Below, one piece after another: positions 1 through 12,552 of a stretch of 64,000 nt of DNA. Made by a program: the position numbers and the translations under genes. Within the stretch, counting starts at the first letter, position 1. Each line of letters begins with the position of its first letter. The DNA is from Dirofilaria immitis (taxonomy: Eukaryota; Nematoda; Chromadorea; Rhabditida; Onchocercidae): NCBI GenBank assembly GCA_024305405.1, contig JAKNDB010000075.1, positions 1,319,501 to 1,383,500 on the forward strand, given 5' to 3'. Below the pieces are notes generated by a model, which made no database searches, was not told where the DNA came from, and saw only the letters and a list, made by a program, of their open reading frames with translations.

Positions 1-430
1 ATTTTCATTTAATATTTTAGCTAAAAATTCAATTTTAATTTAATTTGACCTTTTGCAAATTTGCTTCATTTATATTTGAGCTATAAATTTAGTTTTAATT
101 TTAATTTGACCTTTTGCAAATTTTAATTTTTAACAATTCTTCCTTTTTTTTCGTAATAATTCGCTTTATTTATATATGAGCTAAAAATTCAAGTTTGATT
201 TAATTTGACCTCTTGTAGATTTTAAATTTTAACAATTCTTTTTCATAACAATTTGTTTCATCTATATTTGAGTCAAAAGTTTAATTTTAATTTAATTTGA
301 CCTTTTACAAATTTGCTTCATTTATATTTGAGCTAAAAATTTATTTCTAATTTTAATTTGACCTTTTGGAAATTTTAATTTTTAACAATTCTTTTTTTTT
401 CTTTTCATAATAATTTGCTTAATATTTAAT
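1..430. repeat. Degenerate tandem repeat, about 60-90 bp unit
   Basis: Five to six imperfect copies follow one another. Each has the order TTCATTTATATTTGAGC, then TTTTAATTTAATTTGACC, then TTTTGCAAATTT, and alternate copies add a segment ending in AACAATTCTT. No reading frame stays open. It probably lies in the intron upstream of the first visible exon of the zinc-finger gene at 1201. Confidence 0.75.
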
Positions 431-1200
431 TATTGAACGAATGATTTTTTGTTGTTTTTTTTTTGTTTTTAAAATTTAAAGAAAAAAATGAATTTTAAAT
501 TTTATTAGCAAAAAGAAAAAATTATCCCATTATATTTATATATATATTTATTTAAAAAAAAAAGACAATTTTAATTTATTTCATTTGTTTTACCTTTTTA
601 TTGACGACCTATTTCAAATTGTAATGGATGTTTTATTTAAATTTAAATTTTTCTCTTTTTGTTCTCTTCGAAAATCATTTTACATATTATAAATATACAA
701 TAAATACATATATTATCATTTTATTTTTTCTTTTTTTTTTCATTTAATCTTTTATCAATCATTTACATTCATACTTTGACCTTTTCATGGGACGATCAAA
801 TAATTTAAATTGATAATTAAAAAAGAAATTAATATTATAAATTAATTTCAAATAATAATAATAATAATAATATTTGAATAATATGTATATTATATAATAT
901 TTAAAATTTTGTTTAAAATATAAAAATTAAATAATTTTAAATTTTTAATTAAATTAAATTAAACTTTTTAGTAATTTAAGTGAAAAATTTTCAAAAAAAA
1001 AAATTAATTATCAATTTAAACTTACGAAATGATCAGTAATGATATATGATAATAAATGATCATTGTAATCTTTGTTAACTTTTCGTCTATTTTACGTAAA
1101 CGTAAAAATACGTCAAATTTTCAATTATAATGTTTATTGTTGAGAAGGGGAAAAAAAGGGTTGAAAAGTATTGAAAAATATTTTCTTTATTTTTTTTTAG
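431..1200. other. A+T-rich stretch, probably intron of the SALL-type gene
   Basis: I see no coding exon or RNA gene here, only A/T runs and a short (TAA)n run near 855-872. It ends in a good splice acceptor (pyrimidine tract then TTTTTTTAG, last base 1200) that opens the first visible exon, so it is read as intron. Confidence 0.55.
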
Positions 1201-4200
1201 ATACGTGAGCATCGCTGCGACTTGTTACAACGTAGCGTTTCTACCGGTGTATTGGAACGTAGCACGTCACCAGACGCAGATCGTAGCTCAGTACCAGCTC
1301 GTATACAAACATCCTATACATTGGTAGCACGAAGTCCGGATACTATCATAGGTGGTTTTAGCTATGGTAATAATAATACTATACCTGCAACTGCTTTAAC
1401 ATCATTTCCACCACCTTCAGTACCTGCACCTCTTTCACGAATGTTATTTTCACAATTTTTTGGTACACCAACTGCATCTGCAGCGGTTGCTGCAACAGCT
1501 GCTGCTACTGTACCATCAACATCTACCGCACTAAAAGATACCGTACTGGATTTATCCAATCCGTTACCAAATAAGCAACAATTGCATCAACAACAATTCC
1601 TACCAATACCTACTATTCCACAACAATGTAAGTTTATTAATTTTAAATTTCATCTCGAGATTATCATATCATCTCTTATCAAATTGCTTATTTTTCTTGC
1701 TTGATTATATTTATCATTTTAATAATAATTTATCATTCTTTTTTTTTTGCAGTTATCAGGCCACCTTTTAATTTTGGTCAATTTGCCGCAGCCGCAGCAG
1801 CATCATTACGTCCTGCTCCGCATCCGGATTTATTCCTCAACGGTCCATCATCAACACCATTACTAAACAATGATGATGATTGGGAAGCATTGATGGAAGT
1901 AAGTACAACAGATGAATCCGAAAAATACGAGCATTAGTTGGTGATAAGGCATTACCAACAACGGATCCTAATCAATGCTTACTATGCAGACGGGTACTAT
2001 CATGTAAAAGTGCCCTACAAATGCATTATAGGACACATACTGGTTTGTTAAATATTATTTCTATTTATCATCTTAAATTTTTAAATAATTTTAATTTATC
2101 AATTTCAATAGGGAAAAAAATCCGAAGTAAAATTATTAAAATCATTGATTAGAATAAAATATTAGCATAGGCTTATCATTGATTGAAATTCTCCTAGTTG
2201 TATCTAAACGTATAATTATTAAAATTATTGATTAGAATAAAATATTAGCATAGTTTATCATTGATTAAAATAAAATAGCATAGATTTATCATTGATTGAA
2301 ATACTATTTAATTTATCTAAACGTATAATCATTAAATCATTGATTAAAATAGTCATTTATTATTGATTAAAATAAAATATCAGCGTAGGTTTATCACTGA
2401 TTAAAATATTATCTAGTTCATTTAAGAGTATAATTATTTAATCATTGATTAAAATAGCCGTTTATCATTGATTAAAATATCAGCCTAGTTTATCATTGAT
2501 TAAAGCAGAAAATATTAGCCTAGTTTATTACTAATTAAAATAAAAAATATCAGCCTAGTTTATCTCTTTTGCCGCTGTTTTAATTTTTAAATTTTTATAA
2601 GAATAATTTGAAATTTTCATTTCATTCCTTTACAACCATTTATTTAATTTAATATTTCATTTAAGTTCAAAGGTTAATTTAATTTTTTAATAAATATATT
2701 TTGATCTTATTATTTTTAATTTCTTTCCTTTTTCTTTTTCTAGGTGAACGACCATTTAAATGTAAAATATGCCAAAGAGCATTTACAACAAAAGGTAACC
2801 TGAAAACACATATGGGTGTTCATCGAGCCAAGCATTCATTTCGTGGACTTACTACTGCTACAACAAATGTTCATCATCAATGTCCCATTTGTCAGAAACG
2901 ATTTTTACTGCTCATCTACTTCAACAACATGTTACACAACATACTAATCAATCAAACAGGTCAAATATTATCATGATAAAATGATAAAATTTATCATTAA
3001 TTAATCTCTATCCAAATGATACTTTTATATTAATCTTCATTCGTTATAAATTTATCATTAATATCTATCCTATGGTACTTTCATTCTTCATAAATTTATT
3101 TACTAATTTTTTTAGATTTAATAAAATAAGATAAATTATTTTAGCTTTATCAAAAGATAAAGCTTATATCCATCCATTTGATCGTCTAATTTTGCATAAT
3201 TTATCAAAATGTTTCGGATGTTTATTTTTGACCTGAAAAATTCGAAAAATATTTTTAATTTCCAAATTAAACATTATTATGAAACATATTATTAGAAATT
3301 GGAAAAAAAAAAAAGAAATTTAGTCTCTTTCTCGAGAAAAAAAAAGATTGAAAGGGATGAATGGCATGTATGTTTTTTTTTTTTTTTTTTTTAACGAATT
3401 CAATTAAACTAAATGATAATTATAAATATTAAAATTCTTTCCATTCTTTATAAATGATAATCAAGAAATGATTTGATATTTGGAAGTTTTTTTCTTATGA
3501 TAATAATTTAATTATAGGAATGGTATTTTATCACCATTTGAGGTACCAATAGCTTCAGCGCAAAGATTTGATCGACATATCGAACAACAACAACATCATC
3601 ATCATCATCATCAACATCATCATCCATCTTCATCAGTATCCACATCATCAAATGGGTAATTAATCAATCAATCATAAAATTTTTCTAAAATTATGATATT
3701 TGTTTATTCTAAAAATAGTTACAGATCCAATTTAAAAAAAAAAAAAAAAAAATGATCAATGATAATATCGAAGATGATAATATAGATAACCATCTATCAT
3801 TATAATGATTGATTTTGATTGATTCTTCAAAATTCAATATCTTCCTTCATTCTTTAGTGCTTCTTCGATGCTTCAAGTAAATGCTACAAATTTGATGTTA
3901 CCGATGAAGAATGATCTTGTATCAACACCATTCATGCCACCGTTTCCATTTTTTCCACTTGGTTTACCACATGGTCTTTCAAGTCCGATCGCTGCTTCTA
4001 ATACACCTCAAACATCACATGGATCAATTCCATTTACAATTAATCATCAGATTAATTCAAAACAAGAAGGTAAATAAATAATATAAAAATTAAATTAAAA
4101 TAATTGGAAATTAAATTTATTTAATGAATTTTTGAAAATATGAAATTTTGAAATCTCATACGTTTTATTGAAAATCTTTTTTCTTATTTTAGAACATCAT

Positions 4201-4442
4201 CAACATCTACAACATTCGATAAAATCAGAATTATTACAACAACAACAACAACAACATACACCATTAATAAGTACACGTCCTGAATCATTACCAACTGCTC
4301 CGTTACGTTTAGAAACATCACCAACAACAATATTTAGTCCATCCGACCAATCCATTCATCCTGTAAAAAATGATGATGATGAAGTAGCTTCAACAAGTAG
4401 TTCACATAATGGTTTATCATTACCATTAGTATCAACAACAAT

Positions 4443-4473
<31 letters not shown>

Positions 4474-4924
4474 TTATCAGGAAATGGAAATGATTCGGTA
4501 GCAAATTGTACCGCTTGTTATCAATTTTTTCAAATCCAATTGCGTTAGAATTACATATGAGGTAAATTTCTTTTGGAAAATTTTTTATAAATTAAAAATT
4601 TAAAATAATTTTATAATTTATTGCTATTTATAATTAAAAATTTATTATATTTTTTTTTAAAAAAATGAAAATTTTTAAAATTATTTTAGGTTTTTTCTTT
4701 TGCAAAAATTTCATATTAAATTTTAATTTTTTTTTTTTTTAGAACACATCATGAAGATATATTACCATTAAAATGCTTCATTTGTGGTACTACCTATACA
4801 ACAAGAGGTAACCTGAAACGGCATATGTCAACAAAACATCAAATTCATTATCCTTGTTCGCCGGATGGTAACTCCAATGATAGTGATAATGATGATGATG
4901 ATAATAATGATAATGATAATGATA

Positions 4925-4956
<32 letters not shown>

Positions 4957-4969
4957 AATGATGATGATA

Positions 4970-5017
<48 letters not shown>

Positions 5018-5305
5018 AGGAGGAAGAGGAGGAAGAAGATCATGCTTCATTTACTCATGCTGAAAATGAACAGTGCGTAAATTAAATTTTAGTACTATTA
5101 ATTTAATCCTATTTATGATACATATTTCAATTTCTTTTCAAATTTAATTTTGAAAGAAAAATAAGAAAAATGAAAAACGAAGAAATTTGAAATTTTGAAA
5201 ATGCTTTTTATTTTTTTAAATGTTTTTTTTTTTTTTCCAAATAGATATTCGAATATTCTTCAGAATGGATATCGGTGAAAGTCAACATGGTATATTAGAA
5301 TCTAT

Positions 5306-5339
<34 letters not shown>

Positions 5340-5349
5340 CAACTAAAGC

Positions 5350-5380
<31 letters not shown>

Positions 5381-6360
5381 GAAGCAACAACAACAAGAAG
5401 ATGAGCATGAAATGAATGTTGGAAATTCTGATGAAAAATTATCACCAACATTTCCTCCACCGCTCAGTACTACACCAAATCCTTTAGATGCTATGCAAAA
5501 ATGTGGGCTGAAACTGAACCACCACCACCACGTCAAGCACCAATATTATCAAAGCATCAATGTGGTGTATGCTTCAAACATTTTAGTAGCAGTTCTGCGT
5601 TACAAATTCATATGCGAACACATACCGGTAAATAATTGATTAATTTTAAATTTTAAATTTATATTAAATAAAAAATTTTACATTTTTTTTTCAAAGAAAT
5701 AAATAATCGAATAATTTGTATAAAAAAATTTAATATAAATATTATCAAATGAATGAATAAATAAATAAATGATAAATTTATTTGATTAAAATTGATAAAA
5801 TTTTTTTAGGTGATAAGCCTTTCAAATGTGAAGTATGCAATCGAGCATTTACAACACGTGGTAATTTAAAGGTACATATGGGTACACATATGTGGCAACA
5901 AAGTCCATCTAGGCGAGGACGTCGAATTTTTGAATTTGGTGCTGATAATATGAATTTGGTGCGATCAGAATTATTACCAACATTTGGTTTAGGTGCAGAA
6001 GGAGCACTTCGTATCGGATCATTCGATCCAAAAGTTAATCCATTACGGTCAGGTAGATTTGGATTAGATTCACCATCATCACAATCTACTACTGTACCAC
6101 CACCACCACCATCACCATTTTCAATTCTACCTTTTCCGTTACCGTTGCTACCACAAGTAACTAATTCCGGTGGTTGTACACCGAATCAAATGGATACCGT
6201 AATGTGGATGTGGAAAACAGTTTGTTCGGTATGCCAAAAGATTTGTGCTTCACCGCAAGAACTTGAAAAACATCTGAAACAACATTTGAATGGTACCGTA
6301 CGTACCGAGAATACAAATACGACAAGAATTACTACACCATTGTTACAGAAAACCGAGTGA
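1201..6360 (+). CDS. sem-4: Spalt-like (SALL/SEM-4 type) C2H2 zinc-finger transcription factor, 5' partial
   Basis: Nuclear DNA-binding regulator; the family controls neuronal, vulval and mesodermal fates in C. elegans (SEM-4) and limb or neural development elsewhere. Nine exons fit in phase: 1201-1627, 1753-2042, 2744-2959, 3518-3655, 3858-4069, 4193-4561, 4743-5072, 5264-5627, 5810-6360, about 966 codons. Eight C2H2 fingers are visible, including the family hallmark pairs ([40 protein letters not shown]) and the pre-finger sequence [19 protein letters not shown] typical of SALL proteins. The exon at 1201 opens mid-protein, so the start is upstream. Between fingers lie Ala, His, Gln, Thr and a very long Asp tract. 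Four single-base shortfalls in A/T runs (1921-1925, 2902-2906, 4525-4530, 5497-5501) break the frame; adding one base at each restores exact finger spacing and all splice phases. The 5072/5264 junction is the least certain. Family assignment is secure; orthology to sem-4 is inferred. Confidence 0.93.
2127..2545. repeat. Degenerate intronic tandem repeat, about 110 bp unit
   Basis: Roughly four copies sit inside the 2043-2743 intron of the zinc-finger gene. Each carries several CATTGATTAAAAT or CATTGATTAGAAT words and a TTTATCATTGATT word, ending in CTAAACGTATA or AAGAGTATA. Non-coding. Confidence 0.7.
4879..5040 (+). repeat. Coding GAT/AAT trinucleotide repeat (poly-Asp/Asn then poly-Glu)
   Basis: Within exon 7 of the SALL-type gene, GAT codons with some AAT run to about 5013 and are followed by GAG/GAA codons to 5040. 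In frame this is an almost pure acidic tract of about 50 residues directly after the fifth zinc finger. Other in-frame repeats in the same gene are CAT (3597-3635), CAA (4237-4256), ACA (4444-4472), GAT (5306-5339) and CAA (5350-5396). Such runs are prone to length change, and exact lengths in the assembly may be unreliable. Confidence 0.9.
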
Positions 6361-9355
6361 TAATAATTGTGATTAATGTAATTATATACAGGTTTTTTTT
6401 TTTTTTATTTTTGTTTAAAATTTTTAGTGCAAAATTAATTTAATAAATTTGGAATATATTTTTATTCCTAAATTTTTCCTTATCAAACGATAAATTCTTT
6501 TTATCATTTTAAAAAAAAAATTAAATTTATTACAATTTTTTTTTTTGTTTACAATTAAAGCAGATTGTTTGTTTTTAAAAATGAAATTCTATCAGTTTGA
6601 GATGAAATTTAATTGAAAATAAACAAATTAAAGCAAATCTTTTTTTTCTTTATTAAACATAGCTAAATTTCTAAAAATTAAATTGTTGCCAAAAAAAAAG
6701 TAATTTTTGAAAATATAAATTTTGTTTTTATCATATAACAAATATTGATTAATTCGATTTTTTTTTTTTTCAAATAATAAAATTACAATGAATATTGGGA
6801 GAGAAAGAAAAACAAAATTGAATATCTATTGAGGAAAAAATCGAAATTAATCATAATTAAATAGTGATAATGATAATGAATTGATAATGAATTTGCTGAT
6901 AATAAATTTGTTGATGAAATAATTTTTAAAAAAAAAAGAATAATAGCGATAAAAGAAATAAAATTATCATTTTTCTTTTTATTTTTTTTTTTTAATTTGC
7001 AATATTTCTCAGTCCAATATTATCGATATCCGATATTTTCCAAAGTGTTTTTTTTCTTGTATTTATCATTGAATTTATAATTAATCAATATGTTTATCGA
7101 TTCTATCAGAATATGATCGATTGTATTGAAATTTTATATGAAAATAATTTGTTCCATCCATCCTTCCTTCTTTTTATTCTTCTAGAATGTTGCAATTTTT
7201 TGTAATTTTATAATATTAATAGCAATCATTTTTATAATTACAAAATGATTGATTTGATAATTATTTATTGAAAATTTGTTGAAATTATCATTCGTTAACG
7301 TTTAATCATTGATCCTTTGTTAGAAATTATCAAACAATTAATTGTTTTAGCTGATAATATGAGCATTATTAAAAGTTTTATTTTAACATTAATTATATTA
7401 TATGCTCTTTTTGCCATTTGCTAATTGATTGAAAAATGATAAAAAAAAAAAAGGAATGAACGATACATTTGTTTAGTTTCAAATTTATCATATCATTTTA
7501 TGATATGATATATATATATATATACATAAACATATATATTCTCAATTGTTTTTGAGAAGATCTCAAAACTTTTTTCTAGCAATTTCGAATTATAAACGAA
7601 ATGTTTTTAAAAATGGACGAATGAAATTTTCCTTCGTTAATTTAAATAAATAATAAATCTTTGTTGATGCATAAATTGATTGATTTGTAAAATCTAAAAC
7701 AATAATTTCCTCTATTATTCATAAATTAAACATACCTTATCATGAAATGATTATCATATCATAAAATGATAAAGTTTGTTTATTAATACAAAGTAAAATA
7801 CTATCACAGATATAACAAAAGAATTAAATAAAAATTTTTTTGCTAATTTCTAAAATTCAAGCAATATCAAATTTTTGTGATGTATTTTCTTTGGTCATTT
7901 AAAAAAAAAAAAAAAATAAACGAAGCTATTGTTATCAAAATTTTTTTAGCATCATATTATCATTATCATTATCATTATCATTTTTATTCGATTATTGATT
8001 GCTTTGTTTTGATTATCATTATTATTATTATCATTTTTTTTCTTTATGCTATTCCATTTATATATTTGCCATTTTGGAATGTGTTTTGTGTTTTACTTTT
8101 TTTTTTGTTCCTTTTTTTTGCTTTTAAAATTTGCTTAATATATTATTGTGTTTACTTGAATTCCTTTTTTATCTTATCATTTTTTTTTCTTTGTTCTTCC
8201 GAAATTATCAGAAGAAAAATTCGGTGCAAAAAAAACGAAACAAAACAAACAAACAAAGATAGGAATATTATTGGTGAAAGTTTGTGTGATAATAAAAAAA
8301 AATATATATATATTATCATATTACGGTAAAAAAAAATATATATATATATATATCTGGTTATTTTTTTTTGCAATATAACAATATTTTTTAAAAATTATCA
8401 ATTTAATCAGATAATTAGTAATTTCTTTTTTGCATTAAAAAAAAATAAAATAATTTTGAATTAAACGTTCAAAAATTTAACCTCAGAAAACCTCGGAAAT
8501 CTCTCTCTCTCTCTCTCTCTCACTCTCTGTCTTTTTTTTGCTTGCTTTTGTTTTTGTTTTTGTGCTCATTTATCAAATTTATTTATTTATTAACAGTGAT
8601 AATAAAAAAAAAAAAAAAAAAAAAGAAGGCAAAAAAAGTTAGTCGAGAAAATAAACCAAAAGGAATTAGTCGAGAAAATAAACAAAAAAAAAAAAGCAAT
8701 GGGAAACTTTTTCCTTTTCTTTTTTTTTTTTTTGTGTAAACACAAGTTAGTTTGAAAATTATTTTTTTTTTTTTTTTTTAAATTACACTTTGACCTTTTT
8801 ACCACGTGATATTCCTCAAAAAAAAAAAAAAAACACCACTGGTATTTTATTTATCATGTATTGATACTAATTTATTACTACTGTATTAAATATATATGAC
8901 TTTTCTTTTTACATAATTATTATTATATCATGCTATTTTTGCCAAATTATAAATTTTTTTTTTTTGCTGAATTTGAGCTTTCCTTCATACTTTCTTTCTT
9001 TCTTTCGCTTTTTTTTCCCCGGAAATTCGGAAATTCATATATTCTGAAAAATGAAATTTATTTCCTATCCGGGAATATGATAACTTTTATCATCATCATC
9101 AATCATCATCAATCATCATTGATTATTTCATTCATCAAATTATCGTATTTCTTTTTTTTTTTTTTTTTGTTTTTGTTTTTAGTTTCAACTAATTATCATT
9201 GCGCGGTGTGAAATAATTTTGATACGGTCATTAAACATTTTTATTATTGTTGTATCTTGTTTTTTTTTTTTTTTAAAAGTTTTAAAAATTGCTACTTCAA
9301 ATTTATTATTTGAAATATTATTTTAAAAAAAAAAAAAACAACGTATGGTATATAT
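6361..9355. other. Gene-free A+T-rich region with simple repeats
   Basis: After the 3' UTR there is no conserved protein, tRNA or rRNA signal. It holds many A and T homopolymers, (AT)n at 7508-7524 and 8338-8352, (CT)n at about 8501-8520 and TTATCATTA-rich stretches near 7960-8035. The open frames here are products of homopolymers and biased composition. It could hold distal regulatory elements of the developmental gene upstream, but nothing in the sequence shows this. Confidence 0.6.
6442..6447 (+). terminator. Candidate polyadenylation signal of the SALL-type gene
   Basis: AATAAA lies 82 bases after the stop codon at 6358-6360. In DNA this A+T-rich the hexamer arises often by chance, so only its position supports it. 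Confidence 0.3.
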
Positions 9356-9421
9356 ATGTATGTGTGTGTGTGTGTCTGTGTGTGTGTGTGTCTGTGTGTG
9401 TGTTGTGTGTGTGTGTGTGTG
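9356..9421. repeat. (TG)n microsatellite
   Basis: A TG dinucleotide run interrupted by TCTG and TTG units, preceded by ATATATGTA. No gene nearby. Confidence 0.9.
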
Positions 9422-11586
9422 AATGTGTTTTTATGAATTTTATTTCTTAACATTAATTTATTGAAACATTAGCGATCTTGAAGTTTTTATTTATTTTTGT
9501 TATAAATGAAAACAAAAATGTTTAATATTCTAAAAAGAAAAAAACTTGGCTTTGTTTACTGTAAACAATATGAAAATTAATAACAAAAACTTTTTGTAAA
9601 ATAAACAATAAAATTGAAGGAAATATCAAATTTAAAATAATATAAAACATTTCCATTTGATAATAAATATATATTTAAAAGTTTAGGAGAAAAAAAAAAA
9701 AAAAAAAGGTCAAATGATTAAACCATAGGAAAGATTGAAAATAAATTTTAAAAAATCAATAAAACTATACATTAAATATGATTAGAAATTTGAAATGAGT
9801 CAAATTTCATTATTGAAATTCCATTTTACAAATATTGCAATAATTATCAATTTAATATCATAAAATATCTCAGATAAATGCCATTGATAAAATGTAAACA
9901 TTTTTTCGTTTCTTCTTTTATTTTGAAAAATTTTATTATATCTAATAGTAATTTTTAATTACAATTTTCTATCAAAAAAATTCTAATAAATTATCTATTC
10001 GGGTTGTTATCATTAATTAATATGATATCTTATCAATTTCCATGCTTCATTTAATGAATGTTGGAATAGCAGATCAGCATAATTTCTTAATTAAAATATC
10101 TATCTCATTTCCTAACTTTATTGCATTCCCGAATAGATTCCATCCTAATATCTTAAAAAAAAAAAAGCAAAATTCAGGATGCAAAAATGATTTCACAATT
10201 TATAATCATATCAATGATAACACAATTGTCATGGCTTTCGGTTGAAATTTCAACTCTCGTGAAAATGAATCATAACATAAAAACAATAAATGGAATGCTG
10301 AAACAATAAATATTTGAATATATTTGAATCGATCCTGGAAAAACACTTCGTATCATTGATCAGATTAGATATAAACAATAATGCTATACATTAAAAATAT
10401 CCTGATTTATTGCTTCCAAGATATTTCACGATAATACTCTTGAAGCGTAATATTGAGAATTCGTTTTACGTGAACAACCAAAGTATGTTTGTGTATATAT
10501 ATGGATATATCAATCTTTTAAGAAAAAACAACATTTCTATTTTTTCAAAAATATTTTCTCAATTAAATCATTTTTGTTTTGCAACAATTTAGCTTTTTCC
10601 ATTGGTTGCAACTTTTAAATTATTTTTTAATTTAACTTTCTCGAGAATTTCTAATTTTAGCACAAACAAAAATGCGAAGAAATTAAAGAAAAAAGACGAA
10701 AAAGAAAAAACAATTAAATTTTACAATTAAATTATTTATACTTACAATATATAAATGTATGGCTGATTTAAAATGTAAATAAAATTTTAATTTAGTTTTG
10801 ATTAGTTTTTCCAACGTAGAAATATCAATTTGTTTGTTTTTTTTTCTTTCACATTGAAAAATTTTTGCAAAATTTTGCTAATTAATTAATTAATTAATAT
10901 TTCATTCAATAATGCTTTAAAATAAATAATAATAGAATCGAATATGCAAAGTTCATTCTAAAGTAAAACCAATTGAGTTATTTTTTTTTTTTTGATAAAA
11001 CAATGCGTAAGTTATTTGTAATAATATCCATTGATATTATGCGTATTGTATTTAAATAAATTAAATTAATTAAATTTCAAAATTTTTCGATATAGAAAAT
11101 ATCACAACATTATGTTATCAAAATTTCTCGACATCGAAAATATCACAACATTATATTAACATTACATTATATTATTATATCGTAAATTATTATTATCATT
11201 ATTATTATTAGAAATTGCTTGTACAACTTAATTAATCATTCTGGAAAACAGTTGTTAATCCAGAAAGTTTAAGATGAAAATGATTGAATGTTTGAAGAAT
11301 GATTAGCAAATAGAATAGATAAGCGCAAAGATCGATTGAGATGGAATGTAGGAAGATCCAAGTTTTAATTTGTGATAAAATTACGACATTTCTTCATTTT
11401 TGCTTTATAGGAAATATTGTAATGTAATAAAATAATTATAGTAACGTTTTACAAATTTTTTAATTTAATACTATTTTTTTTTATTGATCTCATAAGTAAG
11501 TAATCATAGATGAAATAGTAAAATAAGTGATTAAAATAATTAACAAAAATATAAATAACTTTAAATGATAATATTTATGTATAGAT
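9422..11586. other. Gene-free A+T-rich region
   Basis: I see nothing beyond short open frames without conserved motifs, a short (TTAA)n run near 10880-10895 and a local repeat of ATCACAACATTA near 11100-11150. Confidence 0.55.
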
Positions 11587-11629
11587 ATGTTTGATTTATC
11601 ATTAACAAGTCATCATGTTAATAATCAGT

Positions 11630-11735
11630 TTATTATTATCATCATTATTATTATCATTATTGCCGTCATTATTGTTATTATTATTGCTATTGTCATTGTT
11701 ATTGTTATCATTGACATCGTCATCTCTATCGTCAC

Positions 11736-11779
<44 letters not shown>

Positions 11780-11975
11780 ATTATCATAACAGTAATAAGA
11801 ATATTTATTTCTTCATTATCATTGTTATTAGTTATTATTATCACAGCAGTGATAAGAATACTTATTTCTTCATTATTATCATTATTATTAGTTATTATTA
11901 TCATAACAGTAACAATAATAGGAATATTTATTTCTTAATTATTATTATCATAAGTAGTAATGAGAATATTTATTT
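11630..11975. repeat. Imperfect ATT/ATC trinucleotide tract merging into a 60-bp tandem repeat
   Basis: 11630-11780 is an imperfect ATT/ATC/GTT run. From about 11775 it becomes four copies of a unit of about 60 bp with the words TTATTATTATCATAACAGTA and GAATATTTATTTCTTC. Long open frames on both strands arise from the triplet repeat and are not genes. Confidence 0.85.
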
Positions 11976-12552
11976 CTTCAAAAAAAAAAGATGATTATGC
12001 AGAATGCAAAAAAATAGCCAATCTGTAAGTAAACAAATAACAAATATAAGTTAAGATTATACTTCATAAAAGCTGAAACAATAAGGAGTAAACAAAAATA
12101 AACAAAATAAAACAATTATGACATAATTATTAGAAGTAATATGATGAGATAAAATGATAAAATTATTTGAACCAATAATTTAGATAATTACTATGTAAGC
12201 AAGCAAATAATTATGATAATAATTACAATAATTTATTTTTTTTCTTTTGCTTAATAGTTAGCTATAGTTGTAACAATTTTTTTTACGCAGAATTAATAAT
12301 TAACATATTTATTGATTGATTTATTAATAATAAAATAATAAATGAAACTTTTTCCATTTATTAGATTAGTTAATTATAATTTAAAAAAAAAAAAAAAGAA
12401 AAAGAAAACCGGAATTATGTGTAATTATACGATTGATAGAATTTTATGATTACTAATAATTTGTTAAATAACTTTTATATTAGCAAATATTTTTGTTTAT
12501 TTGTCTTTGATTTTCTTAAATTATAAACTGAAAATTTAATTAGCATATAATA
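11976..12552. other. Gene-free A+T-rich region
   Basis: No coding or RNA feature seen. It separates the trinucleotide tract from the bacterial-type gmk relic. Confidence 0.55.

Noticed and set aside
4790..5085. Four overlapping open frames on both strands (His-rich, Ile-rich, Met-rich and Asp-rich)
   Set aside because: They are readings of one GAT repeat. Only the Asp-rich + frame is in phase with the zinc-finger exons; the rest are shadows.
7877..9211. Several open frames rich in Phe, Ile and Lys
   Set aside because: Built from homopolymers and TTATCATTA repeats in A+T-rich DNA; no codon texture or domain.
11587..11994. Long Ile/Leu-rich and Asn/Asp-rich open frames
   Set aside because: Imperfect ATT/ATC triplet repeat; no motif, no splice sites, no conserved residues.
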